Assembly (NCBI GenBank): GCA_009783695.1
Contig: WRCY01000012.1
Coordinates: forward strand, 1 to 48,805
DNA length: 48,805 nucleotides
From: Oscillospiraceae bacterium
GTDB taxonomy: Bacteria; Bacillota; Clostridia; Oscillospirales; Ruminococcaceae
Reading direction: 5' to 3'
The notes under the pieces are model-generated. The model saw only the letters and a program-made list of their open reading frames with translations, was not told the origin of the DNA and did not search any database. How positions within the stretch are numbered: position 1 is the first letter of the stretch; the number at the start of each line of letters is the position of its first letter. This document shows positions 40,551 to 48,603 of this stretch, in pieces. The position numbers and the translations under genes are program-made.

Positions 40551-42107
40551 TCACATCAAGCTCTTCATCACGACCGGCAGAATCTCCGCAATATCCCCCG
40601 CCATAATCCCCGAAAGCGCAACCGTTTTCGCGAGCTCGTCGGCAGTAAGTCCATGCAGATAAACGCCGAGCATCGCCGCCTCGAGCGGTCTTACTCCCTG
40701 CGTGATAAAAGAGGCAATCATACCCGTCAGAACATCGCCCGAGCCCCCTTTTGCCAAGCCGGGGTTGCCCGTGATATTGATGAAAACCCGCCCGTCGGGA
40801 GCAGCTACGACCGTATTTACGCCCTTTAGTACCGTGACTGTGTTCCACTTTTTTGAGAAGTCGCGGGCGTGTCTTATGCGGTCGGATTGAATCTCCTCGA
40901 CGGACATGCCGGTAAGCCTGCTGAACTCCAACGGGTGCGGCGTAATTATCCGAAGCCTGTCATTTTCCTCTAAGACATTTATATTAAGGCTCAGCAAATA
41001 TATTCCATCTGCATCTAAAATAACAGGACAATTGCAGTTTTTGAGCACAACCTCTACCATTTCCCAGACGTGCTGGGTAATGCCGAGCCCGCAGCCGAGC
41101 GCAACAGCGTTAAACGCGAAACCCGCAAGCCTGCTCTTTACGGTTTCCGCTGATTCGCCGTCCGCGAAGCCGTCAGCGTCCGCATAAAGCGGCAGGTACG
41201 TCGCCTCGGGAACTGCTGAGGCAATCGCACGGCAGACTTCACGCACGCTTGCAAGCGTGACAAGTCCCGCACCGCACTTAAGCGCGGCTTTGGTGGAAAG
41301 CAGCGCGGCGCCGATACACTGCTCGCTTCCAGCAATATTAAGCAGCCTGCCGTAATTGCCCTTGTGCGAGCTTTTTTTACGCGCCGGAATCTGCTTAAGA
41401 ATATCCTCGTCTATGAATACGCCCTCATATTCTTCGTAGCAGTCGTCGGGGATTCCTATGTCGAGCAGCACCAAATCCCCACACGAATCAAAAGCCGGGT
41501 GTGAGAAAAGTCCTTTCTTCGCTGCGCCGAGCATGAAAGTGACATCGGGAAGAAACGCCCGCTCTGCCATTTCGCCCGTGGTGGAGTTAATGCCGCTCGG
41601 GACGTCAACGGATATTTTAAGCCCCTCAAAGCTCGTGTTTATGAAGCGGAAAAGCGCAGCCAGCCGCGGCTCAAGCTCACCTATAAAACCTGTTCCGAAC
41701 ACGCAGTCGACGACCACATCGCAGTTGGTGAGCGCCTGCTTGACTACGTCCTCGCGGTGGGTGTAGAGCGCGGTGTCAAGGGCGACACTTTCGCTGCCGC
41801 CATGCACGCAGTACTTGGTATAATTTTCCCGGGCACAGGCGGAGTTCGGCAAATCCGTCACGAAAATGCAGAGCACCATTCCGCCGTTTTCGCGGATTTT
41901 ATGCGAGAGGACAATCCCGTCACCGCCGTTGTTTCCGCGCCCGCACAAGACGACGAAAGCTTTGTCTTTTACGTCGCCGAATATATGCACAAGCTGCCTG
42001 TAGCAGGCGGCGCCCGCGTTATCCATGAGCGCAGAGAAAGTAATCCCCTTGCGGTCGGCGTTCTGCTCCGCTTTTTTCATTTGTGCCGCAGTGACAATAT
42101 ATTTCAT
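40551..42107 (-). CDS. nnr: Bifunctional NAD(P)H-hydrate epimerase/ADP-dependent dehydratase
   Basis: A 518-residue metabolite-repair enzyme. The N-terminal epimerase (YjeF_N, about 1-215) shows MDNAGAACYRQLVHIFG, the VLCGRGNNGGDG loop and VDVPSGINSTTGE. The C-terminal dehydratase (about 225-515) shows AALKCGAGLVTLAS, VILDADGIYLLS and the ADP-site GNPGLAKGGSGDVLTGMIAS. It restores damaged NADHX/NADPHX. The start is probably ATG 42107, with GGAAGGAC upstream. The frame stays open through the proximal leader to an ATG at 42191, giving a possible 546-residue form whose extra 28 residues come from the leader. Confidence 0.94.
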   Translation of the reverse strand: MKYIVTAAQMKKAEQNADRKGITFSALMDNAGAACYRQLVHIFGDVKDKAFVVLCGRGNNGGDGIVLSHKIRENGGMVLCIFVTDLPNSACARENYTKYCVHGGSESVALDTALYTHREDVVKQALTNCDVVVDCVFGTGFIGELEPRLAALFRFINTSFEGLKISVDVPSGINSTTGEMAERAFLPDVTFMLGAAKKGLFSHPAFDSCGDLVLLDIGIPDDCYEEYEGVFIDEDILKQIPARKKSSHKGNYGRLLNIAGSEQCIGAALLSTKAALKCGAGLVTLASVREVCRAIASAVPEATYLPLYADADGFADGESAETVKSRLAGFAFNAVALGCGLGITQHVWEMVEVVLKNCNCPVILDADGIYLLSLNINVLEENDRLRIITPHPLEFSRLTGMSVEEIQSDRIRHARDFSKKWNTVTVLKGVNTVVAAPDGRVFINITGNPGLAKGGSGDVLTGMIASFITQGVRPLEAAMLGVYLHGLTADELAKTVALSGIMAGDIAEILPVVMKSLM

Positions 42108-42267
42108 ACTTTCAATAAGTCCTTCCCTTACCGGCGCGCTTTTAAGCAACGTTTTCCCCGATTCAGCAGCGCTTGAAAGAGGCCCTTGCATACCCCTTAT
42201 ACCGGCACGCTTTTAAGCAACGTTTTCCCCGATTCAGCAGCGCTTGAAAGAGGTTCTTGCATACCCC
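42108..42267 (-). repeat. Duplicated leader repeat, 71-bp period, locus F
   Basis: Two units lie between the 43-residue gene and nnr. Cores are at 42150-42160 and 42221-42231, 71 bp apart. Both read GAATCGGGGAAAACGTTGCT. The A/T block typical of other loci is replaced by ATGCAAGAACCTCTTTCAAG-like sequence. Only the proximal unit ends in the GGAAGGAC ribosome site. The core is 42 nt before the nnr start. Confidence 0.85.
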
Positions 42268-42399
42268 TTATTTTTTCTTCTTTTTATCGATAACCGTCAG
42301 CACGATTAAAACTGCCAGCGCGACCGCGGCGACTGCGACCCCGACACCGAGCCCTACGCCGGTAGCGGGGTTCATGTCCATAATTGCTGCTTCAATCAT
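42268..42399 (-). CDS. 43-residue single-pass membrane peptide
   Basis: A short gene: MIEAAIMDMNPATGVGLGVG followed by a hydrophobic Val/Ala helix (VAVAAVALAVLIVLTV), then DKKKKK and TAA. One transmembrane helix of about 25 residues with a positive tail is clear, so the tail should face the cytoplasm. The start at 42399 has GAAAGGAC upstream and stands 40 nt after the core of leader G. It lies between pgm and nnr on the same strand. I do not recognise the family. A small helper subunit, toxin-like peptide or membrane regulator are all possible. Confidence 0.72.
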   Translation of the reverse strand: MIEAAIMDMNPATGVGLGVGVAVAAVALAVLIVLTVIDKKKKK

Positions 42400-42478
42400 T
42401 TTCTTAAGTCCTTTCTTCATAAAATCGGAATGAAAACAACGTTTTCTCCGGTTTTATTTATTTTAACCTGTTTGACGT
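42400..42478 (-). repeat. Leader repeat, single copy, locus G
   Basis: The unit begins 5 bp after the pgm stop. The core has one change (CGGAGAAAACG, 42440-42450), followed by the inverted repeat GAAAAC-GTT-GTTTTC, ATTCCGATTTTATG and GAAGAAAGGACTTAAG. It leads into the 43-residue gene. Confidence 0.85.
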
Positions 42479-42483
42479 GCTTT

Positions 42484-44277
42484 TTACTTGAAAAACCTGA
42501 ACATTTCGGCTGCAAGTTTTTCGCGAATCGTTTCCGCCTCCTGCTGCGTCTTGCCTACTGTCGTGTAATAAACTTTAATCTTGGGTTCCGTTCCCGACGG
42601 GCGCACGACAACGGTTGCGCCGCCGTCAAGCCCGAATATAACCATGTTGGTTTTCGGCAGGTTGATTGAGGTTTCCGCGCCGCTCGCAAGGTCAAGCTTC
42701 ATGCCCGACTCAAAGTCGCTGAACGTCATGACTTTAATTCCTGCGATTTTGCGCGGGTAGTTTTCAGGAGCGCGCAGCCCCTTCATTATTTTTCCCATTT
42801 TTTCCATGCCGGAGGCGCCCTCAAAGGCGAAATTATCGACAGAATCATTAAAAACGCCGTATTTTTCGTACATGTTTGCGCGCGCCTGTATGAGCGAAAT
42901 GCCTTTTGAGCGGTAAAACGCCGCCATCTCGCAGATAAGCATAGACGCGACAACCGCGTCCTTATCCCGCACATACGTGCCCGAAACATAGCCGTAGCTC
43001 TCCTCGAAGCCGTAGAGAAAACGTTCCTCCCCGCCTGTCTTTTCAAGCTCCGCGACCACGCCGCAGATGTTCTTGAAGCCGGTGAGCGTGGTTATTATTT
43101 CAACGCCGTACTCCCTGCCGACTTCCTCGGTTAAGGTCGTTGTGACGATTGATTTCACAGCAATGGGATTTGCGGGCATAGTGCCTGTTGCGATGCGTTC
43201 CCGCGCGATGTATTCAAGCAGCATGACGCCGGTTTCGTTGCCCGAAAACAACACATAATCGTCCCCGTCAGCACCGCCGTCTTCGGCAGTGCAGGGAACT
43301 GCAATTCCTACTCTGTCACAGTCTGGGTCGGTGGCGAGCAACAGGTCGGGCTTCACCTCTTTGCATAGTTTTAGCCCGAGCTCCAGCGCTTCCTTGAACT
43401 CGGGGTTCGGATACGGGCAGGTCGGGAAGTTACCGTCGGGGTGTTCCTGCTCCGGCACGACGGTGATGTTGGTAATGCCTATATCGCTGAGAATCCGGCG
43501 CACGGGTTTATTCCCAGCGCCGTTGAGCGGCGTAAAGACGACTTTTAAGCCCGCTTCAAGGCTGGATTCAGGGTGAATCGCCTGCTTTTTAACCTCATCG
43601 TAATACGCTTCTGCGACCTCGTCTTCAATGTAGCTGACCAAGCCGCGTTCAAGCGCGGCTTCAAAGTCCAGCGACTTTATACCGTTGAAAATATCGAGCT
43701 TGCCGCAGATTGCAAGCACGGCGTCGGCGACCTCCGAGCCGATTTGGCAGCCGTCCGCACCGTAAGCCTTGTAACCGTTGAACTTAGCGGGATTGTGGCT
43801 TGCGGTGACGTTAATGCCCGCGTCGCACTTCAGGTACCGCACTGCAAAGCTCAGCATCGGCGTCGGCATAAGCTCGCGGTACATATGCACTTTTATGCCG
43901 TTTCCGGCGAGCACTTCCGCGGCTGTCCGAGAGAAGTAGTCTGATTTTATTCTGCTGTCGTATGCAATCGCCACGTACGCCGGTGCAAGGGGGGTATTTC
44001 CGTTTTCGCAAACGGAGGACTTGCATCTTCTTTGTTCATTAATATAATCAGCGAGCCCCTGCGTGGCTTTTCTGACCGTGTAATAGTTCATGCGGTTAGG
44101 ACCTGCGCCGATTACGCCGCGAAGACCCGCCGTGCCGAATTCAAGCTCGCGGTAGAACCTGTCGAGTATAGCGTCACCGTCGCCCTCAATTTCGCGCAGT
44201 TCCGCAATTAAATCGGGGTCGGACTTGGCGTTTTCGCACCATAATCTATAGTTTGCGTTTAATACTTCACAATTCAT
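42484..44277 (-). CDS. Phosphoglucomutase (alpha-D-phosphohexomutase family)
   Basis: A 597-residue enzyme that interconverts glucose-1-phosphate and glucose-6-phosphate (or the mannose pair). Motifs are FGTAGLRGVIGAGPNRMNYY, the phosphoserine loop VTASHNPAKFNGYKAYG, the metal loop LATDPDCDRVGIA, the sugar loop YGFEESYGYVSG, and the phosphate-binding VVRPSGTEPKIKVYY. Length and order match PgcA/YbbT-type enzymes of Bacillota. It should channel glucose-1-phosphate from the nearby GH94 phosphorylase into glycolysis. It is driven by the promoter at 44386-44414 through leader H and heads the pgm-43aa-nnr-lipoprotein run. Confidence 0.95.
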   Translation of the reverse strand: MNCEVLNANYRLWCENAKSDPDLIAELREIEGDGDAILDRFYRELEFGTAGLRGVIGAGPNRMNYYTVRKATQGLADYINEQRRCKSSVCENGNTPLAPAYVAIAYDSRIKSDYFSRTAAEVLAGNGIKVHMYRELMPTPMLSFAVRYLKCDAGINVTASHNPAKFNGYKAYGADGCQIGSEVADAVLAICGKLDIFNGIKSLDFEAALERGLVSYIEDEVAEAYYDEVKKQAIHPESSLEAGLKVVFTPLNGAGNKPVRRILSDIGITNITVVPEQEHPDGNFPTCPYPNPEFKEALELGLKLCKEVKPDLLLATDPDCDRVGIAVPCTAEDGGADGDDYVLFSGNETGVMLLEYIARERIATGTMPANPIAVKSIVTTTLTEEVGREYGVEIITTLTGFKNICGVVAELEKTGGEERFLYGFEESYGYVSGTYVRDKDAVVASMLICEMAAFYRSKGISLIQARANMYEKYGVFNDSVDNFAFEGASGMEKMGKIMKGLRAPENYPRKIAGIKVMTFSDFESGMKLDLASGAETSINLPKTNMVIFGLDGGATVVVRPSGTEPKIKVYYTTVGKTQQEAETIREKLAAEMFRFFK

Positions 44278-44362
44278 ATTCCAACTATGTCCTTTCTTGA
44301 TAAACGCGGTATGAAAACAACGTTTTCCCCGATTCGCGAGGATGTTGTTTTAAATTAAACCT
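44278..44362 (-). repeat. Leader repeat, single copy, locus H
   Basis: On the minus strand a TTTAAAACAAC block precedes GCGAATCGGGGAAAACG (core 44321-44331), the inverted repeat GAAAAC-GTT-GTTTTC, a locus-specific ATACCGCGTTTATC and AAGAAAGGACATAG before the pgm start. It sits wholly within the 5' UTR made from the 44386 promoter, showing the element is transcribed. Confidence 0.87.
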
Positions 44363-44385
44363 CACACGTTTATTTAATATATATT

Positions 44386-44414
44386 ATGATACCAAAAATT
44401 ACCTGATATGTCAA
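44386..44414 (-). promoter_or_regulatory. Promoter of the pgm operon
   Basis: On the minus strand TTGACA (44409-44414) and TATCAT (44386-44391) are 17 bp apart. It begins at the comM stop and gives a 5' UTR of about 100 nt containing leader H. Confidence 0.85.
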
Positions 44415-45943
44415 TTACCCCGCCAGTATTTCTTGTCGAGGCTTCTGTATTGGATTGCCCGCGATATATGCCGCTTTTCGATTAAATCCTTATTATCAAG
44501 GTCCGCAATCGTTCTCGAAACCTTGAGAATCCTGTCGTAAGCGCGCGCGGACAAGCCGAGCTTGAAAAAAGCGTTCTTCAGCATCTCTGCCGCGTCGGTT
44601 GCAAGCTTGCAGATTTCCTGCAGGCTGCTCGTCGGGATATCGGCGTTGGATTTAATCGACGTCCCTGCATACCGCCGCGCCTGGATTTCCCGTGCCGCCT
44701 CAACACGGCGAAGCACATCGGCAGAGGGCTCGCCTTTCCCTTTATCGGTGATTTCGGTATAGCTGACGGGCGCTGCCTCGATTTGGATATCAATTCTGTC
44801 GAGCACAGGCTGGCTGATTTTACCGAGGTAATTCTGAATTTTGAGCTCGTTGCAGGAGCAGGACTTGGTAGGATGCCCGAAGTTTCCGCAGGGGCACGGG
44901 TTCATCGCGGCGACGAGCATGAACTTGCAGGGGTAGCTCGCGCTTCCTTTTGCGCGGCTTATGTTGATTTCGCCGCTCTCAAGCGGCTGGCGCAGTGTTT
45001 CAAGCGTTCGGCGGTCGAACTCCGGCAGCTCGTCTAAAAAGAGTACGCCGTTGTGCGCGAGGGAAATCTCGCCCGGCATAGGAACCGTGCCGCCGCCTGC
45101 GAGTCCGGGGGCGGAGGTTGTATGTGACACGCTCCGAAAAGGTCTTGTCGTCACCAGCGGATTTCCCATGTCCAAAATGCCCGCAACCGAATGAACCTGC
45201 GTGGTTTCGATGCTTTCTGCAAAGCTCATACGCGGCATAATCGACGGCAGCCGCTTGGAAAGCATGCTTTTGCCTGTTCCGGGCGTGCCGATGATTAATA
45301 TGTTGTGAAAGCCCGCCGCCGCGACTTCAAGTGCGTTCTTGACGTTTTCTTGTCCTTTCACGTCGGCGAAGTCGGGCAGCTCAGTGGTGTGGTGTTCGTC
45401 GGGAATGAACGGTTTCTGTGCTTCTATACAACTTTTATTCATAAGGTGCAGGGCGAGCTCGCGGATATTACGCACGGCGAAAACCTGCATCCCTTCCGCA
45501 ACGCTTGCCTCGCGGGCGTTTGCGGCCGGCAGGAAAATCTTACGAATACCGTGTTTGCGGGCGGCAATCGTCATTGTCAATGCGCCGTGAACGGGGTTTA
45601 TGTCGCCGCCGAGCGAGACCTCCCCGATAAAGGCGCAGTCTTTCACATCTATTTTAATTGCGTCATGAGCGGCAAGGACTGCCGTAAGAATCGTGAGGTC
45701 GTAGAGCGAGCCTATCTTTTTAACAGAAGCGGGCGTGAGGTTTATAACGGTGCAGCGCGGCTTAACGGCGATACCCGCATTTTTGAGCGCCGAGCGGATT
45801 CTGAGACGGCTTTCCTGAACCGACATGTCGGCGAGCCCTACTATATCAAAACTGGGCACGCTCCCGCCCGATGTGCTTATTTCGGCAGTGACGGGGAAAG
45901 CGTTCATACCGAAAAGCCCCATGCCGTTAATTCTTGCGAACAA
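44411..45943 (-). CDS. comM: YifB/ComM family Mg chelatase-like AAA+ ATPase
   Basis: A 510-residue protein. The N-terminal ChlI-like domain (about 20-145) precedes the AAA+ core with Walker A IIGTPGTGKSMLSKRLPSIM (about residue 217) and Walker B GVLFLDELPEFDRRTLE. A CNPCPCG-type cysteine cluster follows (MNPCPCGNFGHPTKSCSCN), and the C-terminal Mg_chelatase_C domain contains SARAYDRILKVSRTIADL. ComM homologues act as DNA branch-migration helicases during natural transformation. The role in this organism is inferred. GAGGTG precedes the ATG. Confidence 0.93.
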   Translation of the reverse strand: MFARINGMGLFGMNAFPVTAEISTSGGSVPSFDIVGLADMSVQESRLRIRSALKNAGIAVKPRCTVINLTPASVKKIGSLYDLTILTAVLAAHDAIKIDVKDCAFIGEVSLGGDINPVHGALTMTIAARKHGIRKIFLPAANAREASVAEGMQVFAVRNIRELALHLMNKSCIEAQKPFIPDEHHTTELPDFADVKGQENVKNALEVAAAGFHNILIIGTPGTGKSMLSKRLPSIMPRMSFAESIETTQVHSVAGILDMGNPLVTTRPFRSVSHTTSAPGLAGGGTVPMPGEISLAHNGVLFLDELPEFDRRTLETLRQPLESGEINISRAKGSASYPCKFMLVAAMNPCPCGNFGHPTKSCSCNELKIQNYLGKISQPVLDRIDIQIEAAPVSYTEITDKGKGEPSADVLRRVEAAREIQARRYAGTSIKSNADIPTSSLQEICKLATDAAEMLKNAFFKLGLSARAYDRILKVSRTIADLDNKDLIEKRHISRAIQYRSLDKKYWRGN

Positions 45944-45965
45944 ATTAACACCTCATTTCTCTTTA

Positions 45966-45994
45966 ATTTTACAATTTTTTCCAGTTTTTGTCAA
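45966..45994 (-). promoter_or_regulatory. Promoter of comM
   Basis: On the minus strand TTGACA (45989-45994) and TAAAAT (45966-45971) have a 17-bp spacer, 23 bp before the start codon. Confidence 0.75.
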
Positions 45995-46047
45995 CCCTAT
46001 ACATGTTGCACAAAATATCTTCGCAAACTTTGTGTAAAAAACCGCCC

Positions 46048-46076
46048 TTGTGCAATAATTAATTCCATGCTATCAT
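46048..46076 (+). promoter_or_regulatory. Promoter of the GH94 gene
   Basis: TTGTGC (46048-46053), a 17-bp spacer and TATCAT (46071-46076). It gives a 5' UTR of about 105 nt that contains leader I. Confidence 0.7.
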
Positions 46077-46109
46077 TGCATTAGGCAAAAATTTACAATA
46101 CATAAAAAC

Positions 46110-46218
46110 GGAGGAATAAAACTTGAAACTAAATCCTCGTAAACCGGGGAAAATGCTGTTTCAAAGCACTCAAGTGCAGAAAGGATACGATGAATATGAA
46201 CTACGGCTATTTCGATGA
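46110..46218 (+). promoter_or_regulatory. Leader I with possible upstream ORF
   Basis: The core is a variant, CGGGGAAAATG (46145-46155), followed by TGTTTCAAAGCACTC and CAGAAAGGATA before the GH94 start. GGAGG (46110-46114) stands 8 nt before a TTG at 46123 that opens a 31-codon frame to TGA at 46216-46218, overlapping the GH94 start in another frame. The TTGAAA...GGGGAAAA spacing matches other loci. Translation of this frame is unproven. Confidence 0.6.
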
Positions 46219-48586
46219 GAAAAACAAGGAATACGTCATAACCCGCCCCGATACCCCCGGGCCTTGGGCAAACTACCTCGGCTCGCCGCTTTACGGCGCG
46301 ATAATTTCCAACAATGCCGCAGGCTACAGCTTCGTGAAGAGCGGCGCAAACGGGCGCTTGTCCCGCTTCCGCTTCAACAGCGGCTCCAACGACATGCCCG
46401 GACGCTACATTTACATCAGGGACAATGACGGCGGTGATTTCTGGAGCGCGTCGTGGGCGCCCGTGTGCAAGCCGCTTGATACTTTTAAAGCCGAGTGCCG
46501 CCACGGAACCGCGTACACGCAGATTTCCTCCGAGTACAGCGGAATAAAGGCGGAAACCGTCTACTTCGTTCCGCACGGCGCAGAGTATGAGGTTTGGCGC
46601 GTAAAAGTTACCAACGGCAGCGATAAAGCGCGCAGTCTGTCCGTGACCGGCGTTGTTGAGTTCACCAACCATCCGAATTATGAGCAGGACCAGGTGAATC
46701 TGCAGTATACGAAGTTTATATCACGGACCTATTTTAAAGATAGTTTTATCAAGCAGGTACATAACGAAAACTTTAAAGACCCGCGCAATGAACGTTTCTT
46801 CGGGCTTGCGGGTGCAAAGGTAGACAAATACTGCGGCGACAGAGACGCTTTTATCGGCAAGTACCGCAATTACGGTAACCCGGTCGGCATCGAAAAGGGG
46901 CTCTCCGGCGACCTGAACTACTGCCTGAACTCCTGCGGCGCGCTGCAGACAGAATTATCGCTCGGCGCGGGCGAAAGCGCGGAGTTCTGTTTTCTGCTTG
47001 CCGGAAAACAGGAAGCGGAAGCTGTAGAGCTTATAACCCGCTATTCTGATATCAAAAACGCAGACGCAGAGCTTGAAAAGCTTAAAAGCTACTGGCATGC
47101 GAAGCTTAATAATCTCATTGTCAAAACTCCCGACGACAAGTTCAACAACATGGTAAACGTCTGGAACGCCTACCAGTGCTTCATTACTTTCATCTGGTCG
47201 CGCGCGGCGAGCTTCGATTACTGCGGGCTGCGCAACGGCTTCGGCTACCGCGATACCGTGCAGGATATTCAGGGCATAATCCATCTCTCTCCCGACATGG
47301 CAAAGGAGCAGATTAAATTCATGCTTTCCGCGCAGGTGAGCAACGGCGCGGGACTGCCTCTTGTAAAATACACACACAATCCCCCGCATGAAGACAAGCC
47401 CGGCGACGCTTCCTACGACAACGAAACAAAGCACGATTCCTACCGCGCCGACGACGCGCTGTGGCTGTTCCCGACGGTTTACAAGTACATCACCGAAACA
47501 GGCGACATGGCGTTTCTTGACGAAATTGTTCATTATGCCGATAAAACTGAACAAGGAGAGGGCGGCACGGTCTACGGGCACTTAAAACGCGCGGTTGATT
47601 TCTCGATGAACAACCTCGGCGGTCACGGTATGCCTGCGGGGCTTCACGCCGACTGGAACGATTGCCTGCGCCTCGGAAAGCAGGGAGAAAGCATCTTCGT
47701 GGCATTCCAGCTTGTATATGCAATTAAACTTTTGAAAATATTCACAGAGTATAAAAACGATAATAAATACCTGGAGTATTTAAATGAAATAGGCGGCAAG
47801 CTCTCTGAAACGCTCGGTAAATGCTGGGACAGCGACCGCTGGATACGCGGCTACCGCGAGAACGGCGACATCATCGGGCAGAAAACCGACCCTGAAGCTT
47901 CGATGTGGCTCAATCCGCAGTCATGGGGGATTATCTCCGGCTTCTCGTCAGACGAGCAGGCGAAGACCTCTATGGATAGCGTTTACCGTGAGCTCAGCAC
48001 GCCTTACGGAATACAGGTTATGAACCCGCCCTACGCTAACCACGCATTCGACGGCGCGCTGATGGTCTGCTTCAACGGTTACGTTAAAGAAAACGGCGGC
48101 ATTTTCTCGCAGCCGCAGGGCTGGGCGATTCTTGCGGAATCGCTGCTGGGACGCGGAAACCGCGCTTTTGAGTACTGGCGGAATTCAAGCCCTGCCTATA
48201 TGAACGACGACGCGGATAAGAGAATCTTAGAGCCCTACGCGCACGGGCAGTTTACGGAGGGCAAGGGAAGTCCGTTCGCGGGACGCTCGCACGTGCACTG
48301 GCTTACCGGTACGGCGTCGACGGTCATGGTCGGCTCGGTTGAGGGGATTCTGGGACTGCGTCCCGAGATAGGCGGTTTGGTAATCAACCCGTCAATCCCG
48401 TCGGAGTGGAAAGAGTTTGAGATGAAGAAAACATTCCGCGGCAGGGAGCTTAACGTTAAAATAAACAACCCGAACGGCGCGGAAAGCGGAGTGAAGAGCG
48501 TAACCGTAAACGGCACGAAAATCAACGGTTTGTTGATTGAAGAAGGGATTTTGAAAGCGCAGAATGATGTTGTGATTGAGATGTAA
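46190..48586 (+). CDS. GH94 cellobiose/cellodextrin phosphorylase
   Basis: A 798-residue inverting phosphorylase that splits beta-1,4-glucosyl disaccharides with phosphate to glucose and alpha-glucose-1-phosphate. Length and the opening MNYGYFDEKNKEYVITRPDT fit cellobiose phosphorylases. Features are GLRNGFGYRDTVQDIQG, the catalytic region HADWNDCLRLG (about D488/D491) and WLTGTASTVMVGSVEGILGL. No signal peptide is present. The start could be 46190 or the ATG at 46196. The nearer one leaves only 4 nt after AAGGA, so 46196 may be the better choice. Product glucose-1-phosphate would enter metabolism through the phosphoglucomutase. Confidence 0.93.
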   Translation: MNMNYGYFDEKNKEYVITRPDTPGPWANYLGSPLYGAIISNNAAGYSFVKSGANGRLSRFRFNSGSNDMPGRYIYIRDNDGGDFWSASWAPVCKPLDTFKAECRHGTAYTQISSEYSGIKAETVYFVPHGAEYEVWRVKVTNGSDKARSLSVTGVVEFTNHPNYEQDQVNLQYTKFISRTYFKDSFIKQVHNENFKDPRNERFFGLAGAKVDKYCGDRDAFIGKYRNYGNPVGIEKGLSGDLNYCLNSCGALQTELSLGAGESAEFCFLLAGKQEAEAVELITRYSDIKNADAELEKLKSYWHAKLNNLIVKTPDDKFNNMVNVWNAYQCFITFIWSRAASFDYCGLRNGFGYRDTVQDIQGIIHLSPDMAKEQIKFMLSAQVSNGAGLPLVKYTHNPPHEDKPGDASYDNETKHDSYRADDALWLFPTVYKYITETGDMAFLDEIVHYADKTEQGEGGTVYGHLKRAVDFSMNNLGGHGMPAGLHADWNDCLRLGKQGESIFVAFQLVYAIKLLKIFTEYKNDNKYLEYLNEIGGKLSETLGKCWDSDRWIRGYRENGDIIGQKTDPEASMWLNPQSWGIISGFSSDEQAKTSMDSVYRELSTPYGIQVMNPPYANHAFDGALMVCFNGYVKENGGIFSQPQGWAILAESLLGRGNRAFEYWRNSSPAYMNDDADKRILEPYAHGQFTEGKGSPFAGRSHVHWLTGTASTVMVGSVEGILGLRPEIGGLVINPSIPSEWKEFEMKKTFRGRELNVKINNPNGAESGVKSVTVNGTKINGLLIEEGILKAQNDVVIEM

Positions 48587-48603
48587 AAGAGAAAGGATTA
48601 TTT

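Noticed and set aside
42400-44362. Core GGAAAACGTTGTTTTC as a CcpA cre or LacI-type operator
   Set aside because: The symmetric part is present only at loci A, E, G and H. Loci B, C, D and I keep CGGGGAAAA but lose the symmetry, and position close to the start codon after the promoter fits RNA better.
45305-46084. 259-residue plus-strand frame opposite comM
   Set aside because: comM is certain from its AAA+ motifs. The antisense frame has no ribosome site and crosses two promoters.
28204-46218. A conserved short peptide (ESGKT-type) encoded in every leader
   Set aside because: Starts or frames fail at loci G, H, D and in the distal copy of B. Fixed spacing by common descent explains the shared phase. 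Kept only as a possibility at locus I and A.
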